Below, one piece after another: positions 5,610 through 11,525 of a stretch of DNA of 11,525 bases. Within the stretch, counting starts at the first letter, position 1; each line of letters begins with the position of its first letter. Both the position numbers and the translations under genes were made by a program. Source of the stretch: an uncultured Blautia sp. (GTDB lineage Bacteria; Bacillota; Clostridia; Lachnospirales; Lachnospiraceae). The stretch covers positions 1-11,525 of the forward strand of contig CAMOXX010000069.1 of the NCBI GenBank assembly GCA_946629475.1, in the 5' to 3' direction. The notes beneath the pieces are model-generated. The model saw only the letters and a list, made by a program, of their open reading frames with translations. It was not told where the DNA came from and ran no database searches.

Positions 5610-7304
5610 TTGGATTACTTACTGAACAAATATCTTCCTCAGATCGAATTTTCAAGTTATGAGGAATTCAAAGAGAAACTGACAATCAATGTACCGGAGG
5701 ATTTTAACTTCGGCTATGATGTTGTGGACGAATGGGCCAGAGTGGAACCCGATAAAAAGGCTCTTGTATGGGTGAATGAAGAGGATGAGGAACATATCTT
5801 TACCTTTACGGAGATCAGCAGGCGTTCCAACCAGGTGGCCAACTATCTGAAGAGCCTGGGATTCAAGAAAGGCGATGTAGTCATGATGATCCTTCGCCGC
5901 CGCTGGGAGTACTGGGTATGCGCGACCGCGCTCCACAAGCTGGGCGTCATCCTGATCCCGGCAACGCTGCAGCTGACGAAGAAGGATATCGTCTACCGCG
6001 GCAATGCAGCTTCCGTAAAAGGTATAATCTGTGTGGATGATGATTTCGTGGTGAATCAGACAGAGATGGCTGAACCGGAAATACCTTCTCTGCAGTATAA
6101 ATTCCTTGTAGGAGGCCCGAGAGAAGGGTGGAACAGGCTCCATGACGCTTTTGACAGTTTTTCGGAAGTTCTCGAGCGGCCGACCGGAGAAGAGGCGAAC
6201 ACCTGGAACGATATTATGCTGGTCTATTTTACCAGCGGGACCACAGGTATGCCGAAGCTGGTACAGCACAATTTTGCGTACCCTCTGGGGCATATCGTCA
6301 CCGCGAAATACTGGCAGCATGTGGAGGAGAACCACCTTCACATGAGCGTTTCCGATTCCGGATGGGCTAAATTCGGCTGGGGAAAAATATACGGACAGTG
6401 GATCTGCGGAGCTACCATTTTCTGCTACGATATGGTGGGAAGGTTCAATCCGAAACACCTTCTTTCCAAAGTGGAAAAGTACAAAGTAACGACTTTCTGC
6501 GCTCCGCCGACGATGTACCGCTTTATGCTGCAGGAGGATCTCACGCAGTTCGATCTCTCTGCCCTGCATCACTGCGCGACAGCGGGCGAGCCGCTCAATC
6601 CCGAAGTCGTCAAGCGCTGGAAGGAACTGACCGGGCACCAGATTTACGAAGGATTCGGCCAGTCGGAAGGACCGGTCCTGATCGCCAACTTCGGCAGTGA
6701 ATGGTTCGAGCCGATCGAAGGTTCCACGGGAAAGCCGAATCCGCTCTTTGATATTCAGCTGCTGAATTCGGACGGTTATGTCTGTGAAGACGGTGAAGAA
6801 GGTTCTCTCACCATGATGGACGTGAAACATCATCCGCCGGTCGGTCTCTTTACGGGCTATTACAAAGATCCGGAGATGACAGAGGAGAAGCTTGGCGGTA
6901 TCGGTTACAATACCGGCGATGTTCTCTGGCGCGACAGCAACGGCTATTACAGATTTGTCGGCCGTAACGATGACGTAATCAAATGTTCCGGCTACCGCAT
7001 CGGACCCTTTGAGGTCGAATCTGCCCTGATCGCTCACGATGCCGTTGTGGAATGTGCCATAACCGGTGCGCCGGATCCTATCCGCGGACAGGTCGTCAAG
7101 GCAACGATCGTGCTGGCTAAAGGATATACTCCGTCCGATGAGCTGACCAAAGAACTGCAGAAGCATGTTAAAAAGCTTACCGCTCCTTACAAGTATCCCC
7201 GTATCGTTGAGTACGTGGACGAACTGCCCAAGACAGTCGGCGGAAAGATCAAGAGGGCGTTGATCCGTAAAACGGACGAGGATAATTATAAGAGTATCCA
7301 GTAA
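5610..7304 (+). CDS. AMP-forming acyl-CoA synthetase (medium-chain/acetyl type)
   Basis: The enzyme activates a carboxylic acid with ATP to an acyl-adenylate, then to acyl-CoA. All ANL-superfamily motifs are present in the 564 residues: phosphate loop TSGTTGMPK at 208-216, APPTMYR at 298-304, YEGFGQSEG at 346-354, YNTGD at 433-437, hinge region GRNDDVIKCSGYRI at 451-464, and the C-terminal catalytic lysine Lys546 in PKTVGGKIKR. The sequence is closest in style to acetyl/medium-chain (ACS/ACSM) synthetases, not long-chain FadD; acid chain length cannot be fixed from sequence alone. The start is TTG at 5610, supported by AAGGAG at 5594-5599 (10 bases spacing) and a coherent N-terminus; no ATG is nearby. 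It follows the XRE-cupin regulator and is 33 bases from the methyltransferase-like gene with no terminator between. Cytoplasmic, apparently intact. Confidence 0.93.
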   Translation: MDYLLNKYLPQIEFSSYEEFKEKLTINVPEDFNFGYDVVDEWARVEPDKKALVWVNEEDEEHIFTFTEISRRSNQVANYLKSLGFKKGDVVMMILRRRWEYWVCATALHKLGVILIPATLQLTKKDIVYRGNAASVKGIICVDDDFVVNQTEMAEPEIPSLQYKFLVGGPREGWNRLHDAFDSFSEVLERPTGEEANTWNDIMLVYFTSGTTGMPKLVQHNFAYPLGHIVTAKYWQHVEENHLHMSVSDSGWAKFGWGKIYGQWICGATIFCYDMVGRFNPKHLLSKVEKYKVTTFCAPPTMYRFMLQEDLTQFDLSALHHCATAGEPLNPEVVKRWKELTGHQIYEGFGQSEGPVLIANFGSEWFEPIEGSTGKPNPLFDIQLLNSDGYVCEDGEEGSLTMMDVKHHPPVGLFTGYYKDPEMTEEKLGGIGYNTGDVLWRDSNGYYRFVGRNDDVIKCSGYRIGPFEVESALIAHDAVVECAITGAPDPIRGQVVKATIVLAKGYTPSDELTKELQKHVKKLTAPYKYPRIVEYVDELPKTVGGKIKRALIRKTDEDNYKSIQ

Positions 7305-7337
7305 GAAATCCGGGAGAACGCTTGATGGGGCTGACAC

Positions 7338-8009
7338 ATGGATAGAAAAATGTTTTTTCAGGCAATCTTTAAATTCATGTCTGGTTTGATCCTGGTCGGA
7401 GCACTTCTGTTCCTTCCGGCCGGGACGACCCGTTATCCCGGAGCCTGGCTCCTGATCATCGTTCTGTTTCTTCCGATGTTCATAGCCGGCCTTGTAATGA
7501 TGCGGAAAAATCCGGAATTGCTGCGAAAGCGTCTGAACGTGAAAGAAGAGCAGGGGGAACAGAAAACGGTAATTCTTCTGAGTGCCCTGATGTTTCTTTC
7601 CGCTTTTATTGTTGCCGGTTTAAATTTCCGATATGGATGGATCGTTCTTCCGTTCCGGATCTCCTGCGCGGCATCGGCGGTGTTTCTGCTGGGATATATC
7701 CTGTATGCGGAGGTGCTCCGGGAGAATGTCTGGCTGTCCCGAACAGTGGAGGTCCAGGAGGATCAGAAAGTAGTGGATACCGGTCTGTATGGGGTCGTGA
7801 GGCATCCTATGTACATGGCAACGCTGCTGCTTTTTCTTTCCATGCCCCTCATTCTGGGGTCTCCGATCTCTTTCATAATTATGCTGATGTACATCCCGAT
7901 CATAGCAAAGCGCATTCGGAATGAAGAAGCTGTTTTGGAGGAAGGTCTGGAAGGCTACACGGAATATAAAAGAAAAGTGAAGTATAAAGTGATCCCGTTC
8001 ATCTGGTAG
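7338..8009 (+). CDS. Isoprenylcysteine carboxyl methyltransferase-like integral membrane protein
   Basis: This 223-residue protein has hydrophobic segments at about 12-30, 36-55, 77-96, 106-126 and a helical-hairpin region at 160-190. The C-terminal part carries the signature of the ICMT/PEMT family of SAM-dependent membrane methyltransferases: VDTGLYGVVRHPMY at 146-159, then RIRNEEAVLEEGLEGYTEYK at 192-211, ending YKVIPFIW. These residues bind SAM in the archaeal and eukaryotic relatives. Bacteria lack the prenylated CaaX substrates of eukaryotic ICMT, so the acceptor (a lipid, peptide or small acid) is unknown. The ATG at 7338 has only a weak GGGG upstream. It lies 33 bases after the acyl-CoA synthetase and before a strong terminator, so it is probably the last gene of that transcript. 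Methylation of a product made via the synthetase is conceivable but speculative. Confidence 0.85.
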   Translation: MDRKMFFQAIFKFMSGLILVGALLFLPAGTTRYPGAWLLIIVLFLPMFIAGLVMMRKNPELLRKRLNVKEEQGEQKTVILLSALMFLSAFIVAGLNFRYGWIVLPFRISCAASAVFLLGYILYAEVLRENVWLSRTVEVQEDQKVVDTGLYGVVRHPMYMATLLLFLSMPLILGSPISFIIMLMYIPIIAKRIRNEEAVLEEGLEGYTEYKRKVKYKVIPFIW

Positions 8010-8036
8010 GCGGGAGCAGGAGTTATTCAGAAGCAC

Positions 8037-8080
8037 AATCCCGTCAGGGGATGCAAAAAAGCATCCTCCGGCGGGATTTT
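8037..8080 (+). terminator. Strong intrinsic terminator after the methyltransferase-like gene
   Basis: AATCCCG 8037-8043 pairs with CGGGATT 8072-8078, and inside it GGATGC 8049-8054 pairs with GCATCC 8061-8066 around a loop of six A. The intervening bases pair almost fully through G-U and G-C pairs. The stem runs into TTTT at 8077-8080. The outer arm AATCCCG/CGGGATT is the same as in the hairpin at 5551-5572. Confidence 0.85.
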
Positions 8081-8097
8081 CAGTTATGCTCTATTTA

Positions 8098-8106
8098 TGC
8101 TATACT
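8098..8106 (+). promoter_or_regulatory. Candidate extended -10 promoter for the esterase-galactanase genes
   Basis: TG at 8098-8099, one base, then TATACT at 8101-8106 gives an extended -10 element. The -35 position (about TTTCAG at 8078-8083) is poor and overlaps the T-tract of the preceding terminator. Transcription would start near 8113, about 60 bases before the ATG at 8176. Confidence 0.45.
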
Positions 8107-8175
8107 TCAAGAAGATGAACAAACCGAAAAATACCGGAACTTATTATTGGCGACGAAAAACAGAGGACTCTGATT

Positions 8176-8850
8176 ATGGGCATTGATATTTTAAATTACG
8201 GAAAAAAGGATGCGGATATACTTCTGGTTCAGATGGTTGATGAGCATGATCTTGAGGAGATCGAGAACGAGGTAAAACATATCAAAAAACTTTCCGGAGA
8301 CCGCAAGTTCTGTCTGAAAGCGGTAAAGGTGAAGAGCTGGAACAGAGATCTTTCGCCCTGGAGTGCGCCTGCCGTCTTCGGAAAGGAGGATTTCGGAAAG
8401 GATGCACCCGAAACATTGCGATATCTTCAGGAGAAAGTCCTTCCGTCTGAGGGCGATAAAACGACAGAGCCGATAAAGAAAGTCTATATCGGAGGATACT
8501 CTCTGGCAGGACTTTTTGCTCTCTGGGTCGGATATCAGACGGATCGCTTTGACGGCATTGCCGCCGTATCTCCATCTATCTGGTTTCCCGGTTTTACGGA
8601 ATACATGAGGAAGAACAGGCTTCATTCCGATGCTGTTTACCTGAGTCTGGGAGACCGCGAGGAGAAAACGAGAAACCCGGTCATGGCACAGGTGGGAAAT
8701 GCTATTCGGGATGCGGAAACTATTTTAAAAGGGACCGGAAAAGATTGCATTTTGGAGTGGAACAGAGGAACTCATTTTAACGAGCCGGCTCTTCGGACTG
8801 CAAAGGGATTTGCATGGCTCCTGAACCGGGACTGCGGAACCGTAGATTGA
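8176..8850 (+). CDS. Small alpha/beta-fold esterase-like hydrolase
   Basis: The 224-residue protein has a compact serine-hydrolase triad: GYSLAG at 107-112 (Ser109 nucleophile), Asp160 in LSLGD, and His200 in GTHFNE. The order and spacing fit the putative-esterase branch related to esterase D and siderophore esterases, with a short N-terminal part. No signal peptide is visible, so cytoplasmic. AGAGGA at 8162-8167 lies 8 bases before the ATG. The galactanase gene begins 41 bases after the stop with no terminator between, so the two are probably co-transcribed; an esterase that removes acetyl or other esters from galactan oligosaccharides would fit, but this rests on neighbourhood only. Catalytic residues are seen; substrate unknown. 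Confidence 0.82.
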   Translation: MGIDILNYGKKDADILLVQMVDEHDLEEIENEVKHIKKLSGDRKFCLKAVKVKSWNRDLSPWSAPAVFGKEDFGKDAPETLRYLQEKVLPSEGDKTTEPIKKVYIGGYSLAGLFALWVGYQTDRFDGIAAVSPSIWFPGFTEYMRKNRLHSDAVYLSLGDREEKTRNPVMAQVGNAIRDAETILKGTGKDCILEWNRGTHFNEPALRTAKGFAWLLNRDCGTVD

Positions 8851-8891
8851 GGGGATCGGTGATTACGGGGCGCGAAGGAGAATTTGCAGAT

Positions 8892-10067
8892 ATGGATATG
8901 TGGTATAAGGGAATGGACATCTCCAGTCTTCTTGAAGTGGAAGAATGCGGAGGAAAGTTCTTCGACCGGGGGCAGGAGAAGAATGCTCTGGAAATATTGA
9001 AGGATTACGGGATGAATCTTGTCCGCCTTCGATTATGGAATGATCCGTATGATGAAGATGGAAACCCTTACGGAGCCGGGACAAATGATCTGAGCAGAAC
9101 GATGATCCTGGCCGGGAGGGTGAAGAAGCTGGGACTTCCCTGGCTCCTTGATATTCACTACAGCGATTTCTGGGTGGATCCGGGAAAGCAATGCCTTCCG
9201 AAAGCATGGAAAAATTATAATGAGGAAGAACTGGAGGAAGCGGTCTTTAAGTATACCCGAGACGTCCTGATCAGACTGCGGGATGCGGATCTTCTTCCCG
9301 AAATCGTAGCAGTGGGGAATGAAGTGACCAACGGGCTTCTGTGGCCGTTCGGCAAGGTGCCTGATTATAAAAATATTGTCCGGTTCGTAAATGCAGGAAT
9401 CCGGGCGGTCCGGGAGATGGATGAGAGAATCGCCTGCATGATCCATCTGGATAACGGCGGCAATAACGCGCTGTACCGCAGCTGGTTCGATCAGTACTTT
9501 CAATGGGGCGGAATGGATTTTGAGTATATCGGGTTGAGTTATTATCCGTTCTGGCACGGGTCTCTGCAGGATCTGGAGAATAATATGGCGGATATTGCCA
9601 TGCGGTATCGTAAAAAGCTGATCGTAGCAGAGGTGTCCACCGCATTTACGTTGGAGGATTACAGAGATTATGAGAAGCTGCCGGATGACCTGCGAAAGGG
9701 TATGGCGACCAAAAAGGAACTGACGGAAAGTGTTCCTTTCCCTATGACAAAGCAGGGGCAGGCTGATTTCCTGGATGCGCTCACAGACGTTATATGCAGG
9801 GTGCCTGAAAATCTCGGCTGCGGATTTATTTACTGGGAGCCGGCCTGGCTGCCGGTCCCGGGGAGCCAGTGGGCCAACGACAATGCGATTCGCTATATGA
9901 ATGAAAAAGGTCCGGGAGGAAATGAGTGGGCCAATCAGGCTCTTTTTGATTACGATGGAAATGTTAATCCGGCGCTTAAAGTGATCAGAGACAGAAAGGT
10001 CTTATCAGGCTTTCCGGAAGAGTGCCGAAAGGTATCTGAAAAAGGAGCTGCGCTGGCCAGACAGTAA
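8892..10067 (+). CDS. GH53 endo-beta-1,4-galactanase, no signal peptide
   Basis: This is a glycoside hydrolase family 53 enzyme, which cleaves beta-1,4-galactan (pectic arabinogalactan type I) with retention. From the ATG at 8892 it is 391 residues. Family landmarks: KGMDISSL near residue 6, VRLRLWNDP at 44-52, DIHYSDFWVDP at 87-97, acid/base Glu144 in VGNEVTNG, LSYYPFWHG at 215-223, nucleophile Glu247 in VAEVST, and WEPAWLP at 315-321. AAGGAG at 8875-8880 lies 11 bases upstream; the frame is open back into the esterase gene and a GTG at 8859 is an alternative start, but neither extension gives a signal sequence. Most GH53 enzymes are secreted; this one appears cytoplasmic and would act on imported oligosaccharides. 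It continues from the esterase and precedes a permease gene by 57 bases. Family assignment is firm. Confidence 0.93.
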   Translation: MDMWYKGMDISSLLEVEECGGKFFDRGQEKNALEILKDYGMNLVRLRLWNDPYDEDGNPYGAGTNDLSRTMILAGRVKKLGLPWLLDIHYSDFWVDPGKQCLPKAWKNYNEEELEEAVFKYTRDVLIRLRDADLLPEIVAVGNEVTNGLLWPFGKVPDYKNIVRFVNAGIRAVREMDERIACMIHLDNGGNNALYRSWFDQYFQWGGMDFEYIGLSYYPFWHGSLQDLENNMADIAMRYRKKLIVAEVSTAFTLEDYRDYEKLPDDLRKGMATKKELTESVPFPMTKQGQADFLDALTDVICRVPENLGCGFIYWEPAWLPVPGSQWANDNAIRYMNEKGPGGNEWANQALFDYDGNVNPALKVIRDRKVLSGFPEECRKVSEKGAALARQ

Positions 10068-10124
10068 ATTCAGACGCTTGAGTACCTGAGGGTATAAAAG
10101 CAGTGGATGTTTTAGGTAAGAAAT

Positions 10125-11261
10125 ATGCTTTCTGTAATACAATATTCTTTTAACGCCGTCATGCCGATCATACTGCTGATCCTGATGGGGGTCCTGGCCA
10201 GACGTACCGGATATCTGGACGCTGCCACGTTTCAAAAAATGAATAAGTTCAATTTCCGCTTTAATTTCTTTGCGCTGATGTTCGTGAATCTCTATACGGT
10301 AGAGTCTATTCGTCAGATGCCGGTGCGCATGGGAATCTTTATGCTGACTGTCCTGTCTGTTCTCCTGGTCCTTGGGATTTTTCTCTCCGGAGTCTTTACG
10401 AAGGAACGCTTCCGTCGCGGCGTCCTTGTTCAGGCTGTGTTCCGCTCCAATTACGCGATCGTAGGCATACCTGTCGCTGCCGCGCTGGTCGGGGATGAGG
10501 GCGGACAGATGGCGTCTTTCCTTCAGTTTCCGATTGTCATGTTTTTTAATTTCATGAGCGTGCTGGTGCTGAGCATATACTCGGACTATGAGGCCCAGTA
10601 CCGCCTGTACGGGGAGGGTCCTCTTGCGGAAGAGGTGAGTTCGAGAGATGCCGGTGAGGCTTCTTCTGCAGATGCAGCGAACGTGGAACCGGCGGGCCGG
10701 AAGGTCCATACAGAAAAATCAAAAATAGATTTTATGAAGATCCTGAAAGGGATTCTTTTAAATCCCCTGATCCAGGGACTTGTCGCCGGTTTTATTGTTC
10801 TGATCCTGAGGGAGGTGATCCCGAAGGGAGCCGACGGTGAACTTGTTTTCAGCATAGAAAGAGATATCCCGTGGCTGTACTCTTCACTCCAATCTCTTTC
10901 CAGACTGGCAACGCCTCTGGCGCTGGTCGTTCTGGGCGGACAGCTGGAGATGAAGGAAATCAGTGGTTATAAGAAAGAACTGATTGCCGGTGTCTTCATG
11001 CGGCTGGTTGGGGCCCCGGCCATAGGATTCGCTCTGCTGTATGCTGCTGTAAGAATGGGCCTGCTTGTTGTGGGACCTGTGGAGATTGCCGTTATGGTCG
11101 CGATTTTCGGTTCACCCATGGCCGTTGCGTCGACCGTCATGTCTCAGGAGATGGGTGGTGACGGACATCTGGCAGGTCAGATCGTGGTGTGGACCAGTGT
11201 CCTGGGAATGGTCTCTCTGTTCCTGCTTATTTTTACTCTTCGAATGAGTGGGTTCCTGTAA
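10125..11261 (+). CDS. AEC-family permease (auxin efflux carrier superfamily)
   Basis: This 378-residue integral membrane protein has about ten hydrophobic segments in two halves of five, at roughly 5-25, 45-60, 70-90, 98-123, 131-152 and 206-230, 256-272, 283-308, 312-340, 350-372. The family features FRSNYAIVGIPVA at 106-118 and its counterpart FGSPMAVAS at 328-336 mark the broken helices at the transport centre. AEC proteins carry anions such as malate, malonate or other organic acids; substrate is not readable here. A polar, Ala/Ser/Glu-rich loop of about 45 residues (155-200) separates the halves, longer than needed. The ribosome binding site is weak (TTAGGTAAG, AGG at 10114-10116). It lies 57 bases after the galactanase with no terminator or promoter seen, so co-transcription is possible. 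No terminator is visible after it. Confidence 0.9.
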   Translation: MLSVIQYSFNAVMPIILLILMGVLARRTGYLDAATFQKMNKFNFRFNFFALMFVNLYTVESIRQMPVRMGIFMLTVLSVLLVLGIFLSGVFTKERFRRGVLVQAVFRSNYAIVGIPVAAALVGDEGGQMASFLQFPIVMFFNFMSVLVLSIYSDYEAQYRLYGEGPLAEEVSSRDAGEASSADAANVEPAGRKVHTEKSKIDFMKILKGILLNPLIQGLVAGFIVLILREVIPKGADGELVFSIERDIPWLYSSLQSLSRLATPLALVVLGGQLEMKEISGYKKELIAGVFMRLVGAPAIGFALLYAAVRMGLLVVGPVEIAVMVAIFGSPMAVASTVMSQEMGGDGHLAGQIVVWTSVLGMVSLFLLIFTLRMSGFL

Positions 11262-11385
11262 CGGAAAAAGGAGGATGCGGATCAGGCCTTTCAGTCTGAG
11301 AAGATCGAAATGAGAAAGCGGAGAATCTGCCTGAATTACGTGGATGACAAAAAGATAAATATTTAAAACATAATGTAATATATAC

Positions 11386-11413
11386 TTGACAAAAAGTCGT
11401 TCTGTGAGATAAT
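11386..11413 (+). promoter_or_regulatory. Near-perfect sigma-A promoter with -10 inside an inverted repeat
   Basis: A perfect TTGACA at 11386-11391, a 16-base spacer, and GATAAT at 11408-11413, in an A/T-rich setting. GTTCTGT 11399-11405 and ACAGAAC 11426-11432 form a 7-bp perfect inverted repeat that flanks the -10 and the expected start near 11420, as a repressor operator would. Confidence 0.8.
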
Positions 11414-11432
11414 GGAATCAAGAATACAGAAC
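11399..11432 (+). repeat. Inverted repeat GTTCTGT/ACAGAAC, candidate repressor operator
   Basis: The 7-bp arms are exactly complementary and separated by 20 bases. They lie on either side of the -10 element and transcription start, so a dimer bound here would block initiation. The spacing (centre to centre 27 bases) would suit two half-sites on roughly the same helix face. The regulator is not identifiable in the window. Confidence 0.45.
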
Positions 11433-11457
11433 AAATGCATCCACACGGAGGTAGATT

Positions 11458-11525
11458 ATGAATACATATTCATCCGGCATGGCATCCGGCATACTATTCG
11501 GGGTATTATTCGTTGCGATACTGTG
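11458..11525 (+). CDS. Start of a small or membrane protein, cut by window edge
   Basis: An ATG at 11458 follows GGAGG at 11448-11452 (5 bases spacing) and a strong promoter. The first 22 residues read MNTYSSGMASGILFGVLFVA then IL, a short polar start leading into a hydrophobic membrane segment or signal anchor. The gene runs off the window, so neither family nor length can be given. Confidence 0.6.
   Translation, partial: MNTYSSGMASGILFGVLFVAIL

Noticed and set aside
5432..5662. A 76-codon frame starting with GTG in the gap before the synthetase
   Set aside because: No ribosome binding site, composition not protein-like, and it runs into the synthetase gene in the wrong frame; the region is better explained as structured non-coding DNA.
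5652..7337. A 561-codon open frame on the - strand, covering nearly the whole acyl-CoA synthetase gene
   Set aside because: The + strand protein has every catalytic motif of its family. The antisense translation has no recognisable domain, is rich in His, Arg and Ser as shadow frames are, and lacks a convincing ribosome binding site.
8814..8891. N-terminal extension of the galactanase by 26 codons
   Set aside because: It overlaps the end of the esterase gene and adds an Arg/Gly-rich stretch unlike the family; AAGGAG precedes the ATG at 8892. The GTG at 8859 remains possible but less likely.
10005..10709. A 234-codon - strand frame across the galactanase end and the permease start
   Set aside because: It overlaps two well-supported + strand genes and its sequence is His/Arg/Gln-rich without any domain.
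11274..11312. A 12-codon ORF at the GGAGGATG after the permease
   Set aside because: The ATG directly abuts the GGAGG, leaving no spacing for initiation, and the peptide has no sign of conservation.

Overview
The window looks like a stretch of Clostridia chromosome, most probably Lachnospiraceae or a close relative. The evidence is a base composition near 50% GC, strong AAGGAG/GGAGG ribosome binding sites, sigma-A-like promoters with frequent extended -10 elements, and the gene families present (DUF2828, KptA, a paired XRE-cupin regulator and acyl-CoA synthetase, a clostridial-style zinc-ribbon membrane protein). This assignment is inference from style and gene content. Every convincing gene is on the + strand. 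I see no tRNA, rRNA, CRISPR array, insertion sequence or phage module.

Left end (1-1827): the 3' part of a DUF2828-type protein with an intact von Willebrand A metal site, then about 270 bases of non-coding DNA packed with consecutive hairpins, then kptA (RNA 2'-phosphotransferase). A TROVE/Ro-like vWA protein next to an RNA-end-modifying enzyme, with a structured gap between them, is the most interesting part of the window and suggests an RNA-repair or RNA-quality-control locus.

Middle left (1940-4738): a promoter with extended -10, an alpha/beta hydrolase, a tightly coupled 51-codon small gene followed by a 19-codon ORF in another frame (perhaps a broken pair), and a 545-residue membrane protein with two N-terminal zinc ribbons. 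Spacing of 0-40 bases suggests one operon of unknown purpose.

Middle (4753-8080): a near-consensus promoter drives an XRE-cupin regulator. A 225-base gap follows, holding a perfect 10-bp inverted repeat and several further hairpins, the last terminator-like. Then come a UUG-initiated medium-chain/acetyl-type acyl-CoA synthetase and an isoprenylcysteine-methyltransferase-like membrane protein, closed by a strong intrinsic terminator. The regulator probably controls the synthetase, and the gap may be its operator or an RNA attenuator.

Right (8098-11261): an extended -10 promoter, a small esterase-like hydrolase, a GH53 endo-beta-1,4-galactanase without a signal peptide (so probably cytoplasmic, acting on imported galactan oligosaccharides), and an AEC-family permease. 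The three may be one transcript. At the far right a near-perfect sigma-A promoter, whose -10 lies inside a 7-bp inverted repeat, precedes the first 22 codons of a membrane protein cut by the window edge.
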